NCBI GenBank assembly: GCA_010093685.1
Contig: MU006221.1
Span: 218,881 to 282,880, forward strand
Direction: 5' to 3'
Source: Ophiobolus disseminans
Taxonomy: Eukaryota; Ascomycota; Dothideomycetes; Pleosporales; Phaeosphaeriaceae
DNA length: 64,000 nucleotides
Each line of letters starts with the position of its first letter. Within the stretch, counting starts at the first letter, position 1. The notes under the pieces were generated by a model. It worked only from the letters and a program-made list of their open reading frames with translations, ran no database searches and was not told where the DNA came from. Made by a program: the position numbers and the translations under genes. Of this stretch, positions 43,376-54,000 are shown piece after piece.

Positions 43376-44894
43376 TCATCCCTCATCACCATTCCCATCC
43401 TTTTTCTCCCATTCTCTCTTTTCCCACCCCTCCAACGCGTTCACAACATCGAATATCCTCTTCCTCACTACATCCCTCTTCTCATCTTCCTCCACATACT
43501 CCCTCAAGCTCTGATACACCCACTCGCCGCCCGCCAATCTGGCATTCATCTCCCAGCCCGTCACGCTCGGGCGGTTTTCTTCCAGCTCGGTGATGAGGTC
43601 GAGTAGGCTGGAGGACGGGTTGGAGGAAGCGTCTTCGCGAAGGTTGGATAGGGCGATGGTGGCGCCCAGGTGGAAGGGGGGGTAGTGTAGGGCGGGGAGG
43701 AGGGGAAAGGGGGGCCAGGGGTAGGTGTGGGGGTTGTTGGAGGGGAGGGGGGAGGGGGATGTTGCTGTTGTTTCTTGGTCTTGGTCTTCGGTTTCGTTGT
43801 TTTCTTGGGGGGTTGATGATTTGGAGCGGGAACAAGATGTGGAAGTGCTGGTCTTGGTAGATTGTGGAGCGGTGTCGTCGACGTCGAACATTTCTTCCTC
43901 TTCGTATTCATCTTCATCTTCATCTTCGCCCTCCATCTCCTCCTCAACCGAGGAAAGAGCGTAAGATGGCTTCGTAGACGCACTCTTCTTTGTTCGTGGG
44001 GAGCGCCGCGGTGCAGCCTCATCCGCGTCTTCTACATCGCTCGTAACGAACTCATCGCTCTTGACCGTCTTCGATTTCGCACGCGTCTTTGCGCGTGTAT
44101 TGGCGGGCATTTCTTCTTCCGCGGCGGGGTTAAGCTGTACTAAGAATTCTTCTGGGACTTTGAGTTTCACAAACAGGCTCCAGTGGGACTTTTTAACGCG
44201 TGGCTTGCGAGCTTGACAACTGGGCTGAGGTTTGTTAGCAATCGGACATGTTAGGACGGGCAGACAGGATACGCACAGCTAGTTTGGCGATAGTTGGTGG
44301 GTTCGGGTTCATCTTGTTTTGCAAGTCTGCGAGAGCGGATGCTTTGGGGGTTGGCTTTGAGACACGTGAAGTGCGCTTGGTAGCCTTGACTACCCCGGCG
44401 GCGGCCGTATTGCGACCTTTCGTGCTGTGGGTTGCGGGACAGTGCTTCTTTTGCGCTTTAATAGCTGCAGATAGTCCATGGGGCTCTAAAATGCTCATGT
44501 TGTCATGCTCTTCGCTGCTGATAGGTTCTTGTGGTTGGACGGGAGGTGTCGTGGTCGTTGCCTCGCTGTCCATGTCGAGGTCCTTCGAGCGCCAAGCTAC
44601 ATTACCCCCACCATCGACTTTGCTTGAGACTGCTTTTCGCTGCTCGTTCTGCAGGTAGAGTGAGCTGATAGCTTGGAGGGTTTGTCTCAGAATACCAACA
44701 ATTTGCTGGTTTGCTTGTAGCGCGGCGGGGATGGCAGTGAAGAGCGCACCATGGAAGATGACCTCGCCTTGCAGGCGCAAGTTGTCCGCCACATCGCCGT
44801 CAGTGAGAAACCGGCTCTGGCACCTGGACAGCACGGCGACTGAGGCATCGTCGCTCAGTGTACTGTTCTGGATTGCCATGTTTGCGTCAGCCAT
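43376..44894 (-). CDS. Hypothetical acidic nuclear-type protein
   Basis: Exons 44894-44277 and 44224-43376, phase 0, give 488 aa. The N-terminus (MADANMAIQNSTLSDD) leads to a helical segment (GALFTAIPAALQANQQIVGI). The middle has basic patches (RAKTRAKSKTVK, RRSPRTKKSAS), then a long acidic run of Asp/Glu, then a Pro-rich part. The last 100 residues look folded (HLGATIALSNLRED, GWEMNARLAGGEWVYQSLRE). The mix of basic and acidic tracts suggests a chromatin or nucleolar protein, but no domain is recognised. The two open frames were joined because the 52-bp intron between them has good donor and acceptor sites. Confidence 0.75.
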
Positions 44895-46161
44895 TGTCGT
44901 TGTTGGGGCTGAAGTGTCGAAATGATGAGAACGGAAGGGGCAGTGGTGGCGAGAAGCGAAGGTTGAGAGCGAATTGACTTGAGGTCCACAATGGTGCCCC
45001 GATGCTGAATGAACCTTGAGTTTTCGCGCGGTCGGCTTCAACACTGTGAGGATAGTCAGGTCTCACTTAAAGCCAAGTTCTTGCAGCTAAGGATGAATCA
45101 CTAAACAAGGTGCTTAAAGCTCACGCGATTTCAGCTAGGCTCCAGTTCCACAAAACGCGTCATCATACAAGTCCTGCGCCTGGCGTTGTTGATACACTTA
45201 TGCCTTGCCCTTGCTTCCTAGTAACTGCTGGATGCTCCTGAACCTCCTACTGACACAACCACTCAGTGCACCTCACTGATAAGACTCATTGCCATGTTCC
45301 ATGAAATCGGACCCACCCATTCCATGCTTGCAACTTTCGTCATTTCTCGAGCCTTTTCGATCCAAGAGTGCGACCTGAATTCTGATTCCCCTTCAGATGG
45401 AAAACTGAGCTGTACCCTCCAGGGCTTAATGAAAAGTTCAGACCTCCGCTGTTATGAAAGCCAATACCTAGCTATGCCCACGACCTCACTTGGTAAATGT
45501 ATTTTTCACTGAGAAACGATGGCTCCCATGATGGAGAGGCATAGAATCTGTAGCAGCCCGTGTATGTATTCGTAGAACTATACGATGATCAGTGAGGCGC
45601 CACACAATCTGCGATCTCTTTCCCGCGCGCAAGTAGATGTTCAACTCTCATCTATCCAAAGCAAGCCACGAACAGTATCTTTCATAAATCAGCGACACTG
45701 GTATCTGACCGATATAGTGTCAAACCCTTCCATTCGCGTGGACGTGGATCTACGGCTTGCCTGGAGTAAGGCATCAAGCGCCGCCACAGTCGATGTCGGC
45801 GCCCTATAATGACACAACAAGGTATACATTACGTCAGGGAGAAACTGATATCTTAGCTAGTTTGTAAAATTTACTTTGATGCACAAAAGCGCCGACAAAA
45901 AAAAAGACACCTCAGTCAGCCTTTCCTAAATCGGGTGGGTGAGAGACTAAGCCGGATAGAGAAAGGCTACGCGCCGTGCATGTCGATGCAAGAACAGCCA
46001 CAATTTATTCCAGTACACATCACCACCATACCGTTAGGCGTACCACGTCGCGGTCTTATAAGACAGCATGTCCCCAGGCACCACTGAGTTTGTACATTAC
46101 AGAGTTATTTCCCAGCCTTTTCGACTACCGAGGTGACGTCAAGCCCTCCAGTATTCCCGTC
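44895..46161. other. Intergenic, 1.3 kb, divergent genes
   Basis: Between the acidic orphan and a Zn2Cys6 gene. Only short unsupported ORFs and a poly-A tract near 45900 were seen. Confidence 0.35.
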
Positions 46162-47606
46162 ATGCGAACCGAGTCCTCATCAGATCCATCCCAGGCACTG
46201 CAAAGACGAACTCGAAATGGCTGTCATACATGTAAGAAACGGAGAAAGCGATGCGATGAGCGGCAGCCGACATGTGGAGGATGTGCGAGATTGGGCCTAA
46301 CATGCGCCTACGTCATGAACATCCGCTGGGGCACAACGCGAGAGGCCTTCGACATTGCGACCATGCCCCAAACTGGGCTTGGTGCAGCGTCGAGCCCGAA
46401 TGATGAACTGCACGACCTGCTTAGAAGCATCGGTGTCACGCTCCGATTGCATCGCTTAATCGACTCGACGCTTGATAGAGAAGGGAGAGCCATATTGCTG
46501 AAATGTAAGAACACAAGCGCTATAAGACGCTGACTCTACTAACAATGATCAGTCCTCTGCTACGGTTATCGGCTTCTTGCGAGTAATTTCGCAACCAACG
46601 ATGTCTGGCTCACCACGCATTTCCCAATGTGCGAACACTCGAAGGCATGCTTGCTAAGCCTGCTCGCGTTCCAAGCCGCCGTTGATCCGGTCTATAATGA
46701 TGTTTTCGATCAATATTATGACCAGGCTTTGACTCAATTCACTAAAGAAGCGTGCAAACCTGGTGGCATTCGGGAAGGTAGCCTCTTCTTCGCTGGGCTG
46801 TTCATGTGTACAATCAGCGTAAGCATTCATTGTTGATAAACATGTACCTTGATTGTTGATGAGGATTGCAGCTAAGTCGACTAATGCCGTATACGAATCA
46901 TCTCAACGCCATCATTGCGATGGCAACGCCTGAAGCAGATGTTAATGGACCGCTGACATCGGATTCGCTTGAATTCTTATCGCTTCTTGGACACCTGGAC
47001 CTCCCAACGCACACCATCAACCGGATGACGCCTCAGAATCACATCTGGTACTCCTACTGCAAGGATCAGCAGGGCATCCACACCACTAGCGGTCTCCCAT
47101 ACTCTCTTATCGACCTACTCTCGAGCGTACACATTCCAGGAATTGAAGTTGCTCTCGTGTCCTGGAATGTACCTAACGGCGTACCAGTTCAACAATGTCT
47201 TTGGAAAGCGACGCGCTTCGCTGGAACGCTCTCAGCGTATCATGTGCAACGATTACAGCAGTCAAATGATACTTCTGCAACCCCCCCTAGCGCGATGATA
47301 GTACCCGAGGTACTTGTTGCCAACATCCTCACCTTGGTTCAACAATGCGTCGTCGCCATACCGATCGAGAGTGCCTCGTTCAAGCAGACTCTTATATATC
47401 CACTGGTCATGGCTGCATCTCAGCGCCCTTGTCTTGATGGAGCATCGAAAAGCTTTATCTGTCAAACTATTTCTCAGCTAGCAAGCGAGCGCAGTCACTT
47501 CTTGTATCGAGGCATACTGCGAGTCATAAGAGGGTTCTGGCAGGGCGAGGACGTCACCATTGAAGCTACAGCGAGGAGGCTGAACATTGAATTGTGTCTG
47601 CTCTGA
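46162..47606 (+). CDS. Zn2Cys6 transcription factor
   Basis: Three exons: 46162-46504, 46553-46818 and 46872-47606, giving 447 aa. The Zn2Cys6 cluster is NGCHTCKKRRKRCDERQPTC followed by GGCARLGLTC, within the first 60 residues. The remainder is a weakly conserved helical region of the Fungal_trans_2 type (CLLSLLAFQAAVDPVYNDVF, SFKQTLIYPLVMAASQRPC, LYRGILRVIRGFWQGEDVTI). The C-terminal WIEATARR-like ending is typical of this subgroup. The start at 46162 is the first ATG close to the zinc cluster. No neighbour gives a hint about its targets. Confidence 0.87.
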
Positions 47607-48829
47607 ATGAACATGTTTGGGACTGGGTTAGTTTCCATTTTTCCAAGATTAGCTGGTTCCAAGTTAGCTCTCATTTAGTCGCGACCGAGATAAGGGGAGT
47701 ATTACAGACTGTACTCTATCGCTCACCGGAACTGAATATATTTATGCTGTTTTACTGGACCTAGGAAATCGGACAGCAGATCTCCGGCGTTCGGACTGAC
47801 GTGGGATTGATGGCGCCTGGATTCGTGGGAAACTCAACAGCTCAGTGCAAAATGCACAGTTGACCGAGGTTAGTATCTGGCCGAAGTATGCCGCTCTTGC
47901 GTACCGCCTATACAAACGAACACGACAGAAATCAGCAGCCTTTGCCCGAGCTCCTGTGAGGAGCGATTGTATATTAAACGTGTGCGTCACAAGGGTTAGT
48001 CTTGTACACCATCAGTTCAACCTGAGCACCAGGTGCTGTAAGAATTTGTGTCCCACTACCCAGATTCCAATAGTAAGTATATATGTACTCACGACGCTTT
48101 TAAGACTGCATTAGATTCGCGAAAGGATAATAATCATAGCCCGGGCCCAAGTAAGGCTGTGTAAGACACGAAATTATTGTAACACCTGGTGTGAGACAGC
48201 TCCGTAATGACATCTGGGAGGCTGGATCATCCCGTCGTGGCTAGCCGATGGTCCATCTCGGCTCGGATCACCACCACCTTTTTTGAAACCATTCTGTAGT
48301 AACGACGCTGGCTGACACAGCTGCAACGACGGTGATAACTATATGAGACCGAGTACTTATACCGGAAAGAGTTGCAACAATTTTGCTCCGCCGCTGTATT
48401 GAAGTTCCGGATACCAAAGCCATCGACATCATAGTTTTGACACCTTCCTCTTCGCGTCGCGTTTTAAGCCGCGCGGAGGCTTCGCAATGCTTGACGAGGT
48501 TAATGCCCCCTCTTCAACCGTCTGTCGACTAGCGCGACGTGTCATTCAACCACGTTAAGATCGTCCCAACGACCCATCTTCTCCACACTTGAGCTCCGGG
48601 GTTCACGGAGTGATCTGGGGAATCTTGCTAAGTGCATCCGGTGCCTCGGCCTGAATGAAAATGTCAAGCGCATGGTGCGGGATTTGTTCCATCTTTCTAT
48701 AGCGTCAATTACGTCAAAAGCTCTGCACTAACTTAGCTTGAATCATCCAAATAGCTCCTCGTCTTCGTGTAATTACTTTCCCTTCAGTATAAGAGTCCTC
48801 TTTCGATTGAAATTGCCGAGCTCATTGCT
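47607..48829. other. Intergenic, 1.2 kb, nothing recognised
   Basis: No supported gene. The right end should be the former promoter of the transporter pseudogene. Confidence 0.35.
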
Positions 48830-49842
48830 ATGACCAAACATGTCGGATACCTCAAAATGGACCACGAGATGTCTGAACACAACGGCACAAATATTGTTAG
48901 CATTAACAACGAGCTGAGTCGTCAAGTTACTGTCGCTTCAAGTTCGGAACAATACGAGCGTCTCTTCTTCCAGCCATCAGTGCTCGTCGTGGCGATCTTG
49001 CGAAGCGATTCGGTACGTTGGACACGAACATTTTACAGCAGCCGGCAAGAATAGCTGACAACATCGTCAGCTAATCCAACCTTACTCGACCTCATTGGTT
49101 TTCTGGTGCCATACACCTCCACTATCCTTATACTGTGCGGCTTTCGAGGCGCGGTAGCTCCCCAAAGTTTGGTCGGTTTGAGCGGCGACTACTACTTCTT
49201 CGGTTGTATTGCCATGAACCTTGCGGGTATCGCGGAGTTTATTCTCGGCAACAGTATGTACTTCGTATCTCACACACCAAACAAAACGAGATACTAATTC
49301 TAGTTTTCCAGCATTTCCAATGGCTGTTTTCTGATCTACGGCAGCCACTGGGGCAGTCTCGCATACACTCAAGATCCAATTGACAACAACACCGCTCCGT
49401 TTGCCGAGCTCGGGGGCGCTAATGGCGCTGCCTACGACTCGTCGCAGGGCTTCCACAATGTTTCGATGTAAGCATTTCCCTCAAGCACTCCACTGCTGCA
49501 CCATCTGACCCCTGTGCAGGGTCCTTGCCAGCTTCGTTTTCCTCATCGGAACCATTCACCTAAATCTCTTTTCACCTTAACGTTCTTCAGCCTCGTAATG
49601 ATGTTTTCCTTCATCGCCGCTGCAGACTTTTCTGTTCCCACCGCCACGACCGCGACGGACATTGCGCATATCGAGAAACTGCTTAAGATTGGAGGTGGCT
49701 TCAGTTCCCTTGGCTTGATTAGTGGCTGGTATCTTGCTACTCTTACTACTTGCGAGGCAGTTGAAATTCCGTGCCCGCTTTGCGTGTTCGATTTGAGCAG
49801 CAAGGTGTTTCCATCGAAAGAGAGGAGTCCGACTGGCAGCTA
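48830..49842 (+). pseudogene. Broken GPR1/FUN34/YaaH-family transporter gene
   Basis: The family (acetate/ammonia-type six-helix membrane proteins) is recognisable in pieces. These are ISARRGDLAKRFANPTLL across an intron, then LLDLIGFLVPYTSTILIL, FFGCIAMNLAGIAEFILGN, LIYGSHWGSLAYTQDP, VLASFVFLIGTIHLNL, and FFSLVMMFSFIAAADF to the PCPLCVFDLSSKVF C-terminus. The pieces lie in different frames: shifts occur near 48974, after MAVF near 49328, and near 49570. Each can be explained by one missing base, the last two in T runs. Introns at about 49015-49069, 49255-49312 and 49468-49520 are still recognisable. Either a recent pseudogene or sequencing errors in homopolymers. Confidence 0.8.
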
Positions 49843-50085
49843 GGACGTGTTGTGTTCCATAAATTGTTGTTGGACTATGCGGCAAGAACGAACCTCGCGA
49901 CTTGTTCTAAGAATCGCTCCGAGTGTTTTGGTGAAAGGATCTGTGTGGCAAGCATTGCACGATCGTAACATACTTGTACAGATTCACTGCATACGTCACC
50001 TTGTCATTATTCTATGTCACGTTATCGCCAAGCCTGGCCCTTCATAGATTTTACGCACTCCTACCAATCTAAACCTCCTTCTCAT

Positions 50086-50253
50086 CACTCTACTGCATCG
50101 TCCCCTCTCAACACTCTACTGCATCGTCCCCTCTCAACACTCTACTGCATCGTCCCCTCTCAACANNNNNNNNNNCACTCTACTGCATCGTCCCCTCTCA
50201 ACACTCTACTGCATCGTCCCCTCTCAACACTCTACTGCATCGTCCCCTCTCAA
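50086..50253 (+). repeat. 26-bp minisatellite, six copies seen, interrupted by a gap
   Basis: The unit starts CACTCTACTGCATCG and is 26 bp long. Three identical copies lie at 50086-50163 and three at 50176-50253, with 10 Ns between them. The array ends 21 bp before the start codon of the next gene, so it lies in the promoter or 5' leader. True copy number is unknown because the assembly collapsed here. Confidence 0.95.
50166..50175. other. Assembly gap (10 N)
   Basis: Ten Ns in the middle of the minisatellite; probably a nominal gap size. Confidence 0.98.
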
Positions 50254-50274
50254 CAGCTTATTCGAATCTCAACG

Positions 50275-51621
50275 ATGACCTTTAAGCGTACCGCGACGGC
50301 CACAGGCAGCACCGAGTCACAGGAGAATACACTCGCGCCCATCGTTGAACGTGCATGGACATCTCCCAACGCTAACACTACACCAAACAACTTGCTGCAC
50401 ATCACAGCACAGTATCCAATTCTCGAGCCTATAGTCGCACACCTTCAACAATCAGACCTTCTCGCTCTAGCCCAGACCTGTCAGACTTTACATAGAAACC
50501 TCACATTCGATCATCCGGATAGCAAGGCCAACTTGCTGAAGAAAACGCTGTGTTCTGGGCATGGTGTCAAAATCCGATGTAAGATCCACCGATCGCCACA
50601 GGAAAAAGGATTTGGCGGTTTTGAATCAAGCATCAAGTGCGGCGGCAAGTACAATGTACCTGGAATGGAGAGCCGGCCATGCACCCAATGCGGAGTGACC
50701 ACTTGTGACGAGTGTCGGATTCACGTCACATATCAGTCGCTCGTCGAAGACCCCGGGCTCGACACACCTCGTTGGTGGGCGGGCTACGTGCTTGGCTACT
50801 CACTTGTGGTTCGGCTTTTCCCTCCTCCTACACCTAAGAATACGGCCATAGACCTAGATGGCACCTGGAACGCACCGCTTCCTGAATTGCGACCACAACA
50901 TGATCAAGGCCGCATCGGCGTACACTTCGACTGCAAACAGGCCGCGAAACCGGAGCCTGTAAAGCGTCTGCTCGACATCAACCTTGGTAGACGTCTCGCG
51001 GTCGAGCCTCAGGGTGTCAACACAGGTTCACTGAACGGCCGTTCCATCGTCGCTCCCCTCCATGTGGTGATTACACGGCGCATTCTCCGTCGTTGTTTAG
51101 AATGCTTCGAGGGCGCAGCAGTCACTAAGCAATGCGATTGCACACTTCGAAAGCACTTTCTTGATCGCTGGCTCTGTGTGGGCTGCTACAAGCGCGAGGA
51201 GGCCGTGGAGCGCGCCGCAACTCCTTGGTTGAGCACCAAAGCTCCTTCATGCGTCTGTCTCAAGCAACTGAGTCTCGCATCACCGCTTGACTTCCGCGTG
51301 ATCTGCAACTGGTGCAAGGGCGAGATCATCGACGAACATGAAGCGGAGGACTCACCAAATGACGGAGAAGCTAGCGATGCTGAAGAGGAGGATGTCATCT
51401 GCACCGTAACCTCAAATGGTGGACAGGAATGGATCAACGGAAAATGCTTTAGCCGTCGGCTACTGCTGGCCTGGCACGCGACCGAGGGCGAGCGCCAGCG
51501 TGCGCAGGAAGGGCATGAAGACTTGCGAGATGATGATGAGGTTCTAGATGACGAAGACGACTATGAGGCTGTTGATGACGAAAAAGACTACTTCGATCTT
51601 TTAGACTACGAAGTGGAGTAA
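50275..51621 (+). CDS. F-box-like Cys-rich protein, paralogue A
   Basis: Intronless, 448 aa, starting MTFKRTATATG after the minisatellite; the open frame through the repeat is not credible as coding. Residues 40-75 (QYPILEPIVAHLQQSDLLALAQTCQTL) resemble an F-box. Conserved Cys pairs follow: CTQCGVTTCDECRIH, then CLECFEG, CDCTLRKHFLDRWLCVGCYK, CVCLKQ and ICNWCKGEI, suggesting several zinc sites. The C-terminus is a long acidic tract. A diverged paralogue (57624-59120) has the same order. F-box proteins recruit substrates to SCF ubiquitin ligases; that role is inferred from the N-terminal fold alone. Confidence 0.85.
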   Translation: MTFKRTATATGSTESQENTLAPIVERAWTSPNANTTPNNLLHITAQYPILEPIVAHLQQSDLLALAQTCQTLHRNLTFDHPDSKANLLKKTLCSGHGVKIRCKIHRSPQEKGFGGFESSIKCGGKYNVPGMESRPCTQCGVTTCDECRIHVTYQSLVEDPGLDTPRWWAGYVLGYSLVVRLFPPPTPKNTAIDLDGTWNAPLPELRPQHDQGRIGVHFDCKQAAKPEPVKRLLDINLGRRLAVEPQGVNTGSLNGRSIVAPLHVVITRRILRRCLECFEGAAVTKQCDCTLRKHFLDRWLCVGCYKREEAVERAATPWLSTKAPSCVCLKQLSLASPLDFRVICNWCKGEIIDEHEAEDSPNDGEASDAEEEDVICTVTSNGGQEWINGKCFSRRLLLAWHATEGERQRAQEGHEDLRDDDEVLDDEDDYEAVDDEKDYFDLLDYEVE

Positions 51622-51887
51622 AGGCCTAGTGTTATCCGGCGAAAACTGACGTATGAGATGATGATCGTCGTGACCTTGTAGGCGCGGCCATCACTCCCGT
51701 ATCTTCACAAATATTCAAGCATATCAATTGAAGCAGACATTGTTATGAATTAATAACATATATTTCCTGACCTTTGAACAGATTCAGTATCACTTTATCC
51801 ATTAATCCATCGCAAGCTGAGCGCTCCTGTCACCCTTCAGTGCTTTATCGTCCATCGCTTCCACTCTCCAGCAACCACTTGTCTTTT

Positions 51888-52145
51888 TCAGGCCCTGTCA
51901 TCTTCTCTAGCATATCGTTCAATTTCGTGTTGCAATCTTAGAGCCAAAGACTCTTGCTCTCTAACGTGAGTACAATTCCTCTCATAGTACACCTCCTGTC
52001 GCTGTAGATCGAATCTCTTTTCAAAAATATGTCTTCCTAGACGATCTCGCTCTTTTCGTAGCTGCGTGACTTGACTGATGAATGAGTCGCGTTCGCGTTT
52101 GAGTTTCTTGAACAGGTCGATGGACGAAGTAGTTGAGGGTAGCAC
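51888..52145 (-). CDS. Short coiled-coil protein, probably a 3' exon
   Basis: 85 codons of strongly charged helix (DLFKKLKRERDSFISQVTQL, RKERDRLGRHIFEKRF). No ATG opens this frame, so it is most likely the last exon of a gene whose acceptor lies at about 52145; the upstream exon was not placed. It is one of three small coiled-coil genes clustered here. Confidence 0.45.
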   Translation of the reverse strand: MLPSTTSSIDLFKKLKRERDSFISQVTQLRKERDRLGRHIFEKRFDLQRQEVYYERNCTHVREQESLALRLQHEIERYAREDDRA

Positions 52146-52393
52146 TGTGACTGGTTACGACTGCACAGAAAAAATTCAAGGACAAGAGTTTGGTCAGGAT
52201 GCTATTTTTACATAAATACAAAACTTGCTTGCTGTAAAGCAGACCACATAGTACGCTATGTGCCTTCTCGTGATACTATGATCATCCACCTTCTGCACAT
52301 GACGATGATCCAAGGGCCGGCAGGGGGATCTTGCAGCATCCAAGCATTCCTCTCCTCGTCTGGCAGTTTTGCCTGGACCCACTCCAATTGATT

Positions 52394-52777
52394 TCACAAA
52401 TCTTTCTTATTCTCCCGAAGCACTTGCAACAGCAGCTCCGAAGACGCAAGAGTCTCATCGTACTTCGCGCGACTTGCAGCCCGCTGCTTCGCGGAGAATC
52501 GATCCATATCCTCGCAATCTGCCTGCCTAACCGAAGGCGGAGCACGTGCCCGTTCCTCCAATACCCTGACCATCGTTTCGCTGTGGCCTTGCTTCGGCTT
52601 GAGGTGTTTCAGCTCTTCGTTTTCAATGACTTTGAGAGTTGCGTAGTATCGTTGGCTGATGCGTTGGAAGTACTCATATATAAGTGGAGACTCAACAAAG
52701 CTCGAATCTTGGGGCGGGAGGCTGGTCTCGGATGACGCGTTGCTACGTAGGGAGATGCGTGATGATTTGGCTCCCAT
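52394..52777 (-). CDS. Small coiled-coil protein with MGAKSS N-terminus
   Basis: 127 aa from ATG 52777. MGAKSSR fits an N-myristoylation signal (Gly2, Ser6). A helical middle includes YEYFQRISQRYYATLKVIEN and a charged C-terminus. The frame meets TGA at 52394-52396 but stays open and helix-like for about 45 codons afterwards (NQLEWVQAKLPDEERNAWML), so the stop may be a point mutation (CGA to TGA) or a true end. No family is recognised. Confidence 0.5.
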   Translation of the reverse strand: MGAKSSRISLRSNASSETSLPPQDSSFVESPLIYEYFQRISQRYYATLKVIENEELKHLKPKQGHSETMVRVLEERARAPPSVRQADCEDMDRFSAKQRAASRAKYDETLASSELLLQVLRENKKDL

Positions 52778-53130
52778 GATGCGTACTTGCGAAGCTGAAT
52801 GACCTGAGTCGCTGTTCACTGCGCTCGCTTCTTTATGTATGCAGACAACGTCTCAATACAATCGTAGCAAACCATATGATAGCACGCAAACACAAACTAC
52901 GTGAGACAATTGCTCCGCACTGATAGTTTGGTCTCATAAGTCAGCCACTCATGCAATATGAGATGTCTTAGGTTCAGAGAAACCCTATGGACATAACGAA
53001 CAAGTTTGAAAGCATCAAAATCTCTTCGCAGTCGTTCGTGACGTAACTAAATTTCGATATCTCCACACCAAATCACCAAGTTGACCACCCTATTACCTCT
53101 TCCGTCCATCCCCAACCCGGGCAACACCCA

Positions 53131-53555
53131 TTATCCCTTTCCAGAATCTTCTAATAGTCCCACCATATCCTCCATTTCCTTGCAAAGCTCATTTTTCTTC
53201 GCTTCCAAAGCAGCAGCCTGGGCATACATCCTAGCTCGAGGCTCCGCATACTCTTCGACAATGCGGTCAACTCTCTGCCACGAAGGAGTTCCGCGTCCAG
53301 CCCGTTTCCCGCTTTTGCACGCGCCGCCTCCGTCCCCTTGAATGCTTCGTTCATCTCGGCGTTGCACCGCTTGCTGAATTCCCAGTGGGCGCGTGATTGC
53401 GCACGGATGTCATCGATAGTGGTGAAGTATTGCTGCTTAATTTGCTGGAAACGCTCGAGGGCTTCGGTACGTGATGGAACTGGAGGCTGTGTGTTGGATG
53501 GGTTTGGAATGGTCTATGATAGTGGTTTGGAATTGAGGATTGGGATCGTGAACAT
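53131..53555 (-). pseudogene. Small coiled-coil gene, probably broken
   Basis: ATG 53555 opens MFTIPILNSKPLS, then TAG, then the same frame continues helical (EALERFQQIKQQYFTTIDD, HWEFSKRCNAEMNEAFKG). Near 53290 coherent coding moves to another frame (RIVEEYAEPRARMYAQAAAL, then EAKKNELCKEMEDMVGLLED). The TAG could instead be an intron acceptor, but the later frame change is not explained by an intron I can see. Architecture resembles the neighbouring small coiled-coil genes. Confidence 0.5.
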
Positions 53556-54000
53556 TGGGGAAAAATGCTCGATGCTTCAAGGAAGAAGGATCTTGATGTA
53601 TCTGATCATTTCGTAGTTTGGTGAGGTAGCGAATACTAAGTCACAAGGACATGCAATTGCTTATTTGCAAACCTTGTGGCACAAACTGTAGCGGTTCCTC
53701 CTCATATCGGATCCTGTCCATTGGGTGTGACACATCACCGGGCCGCACCAGTCGCAATGCGCAACGATGACGAGGTGCAGCACTTGAACCCGTCACTTTT
53801 CGAAGGGGTTGCTGATGGGATCGACAGTATCATTTCAGAGTGATAGTGACGAGCAATCAAGATGCAAAGAGATGTGATGGCTGGTTGTGCAGGTTATGGA
53901 TCTCATCAAATTACTCGTATCTATAAGCATTATCATTATGCCGCAAACTCCAGTTATGTGATTGCAAACTTTCGACCCTTATATCGTGCCAACCCCAGTT
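53556..54000. other. Intergenic, nothing recognised
   Basis: 445 bp between the coiled-coil cluster and the 3' end of the SulP gene. Confidence 0.35.

Noticed and set aside
44235..44276. Separate end for the acidic protein at 44235
   Set aside because: The frame ends in a short unrelated tail there, whereas a 52-bp intron joins it in phase to a 283-codon continuation.
50014..50274. Open frame through the minisatellite upstream of the F-box-like gene
   Set aside because: It encodes only the 26-bp repeat in shifting frames and spans Ns; the paralogue begins at a position equivalent to a start after the repeat.
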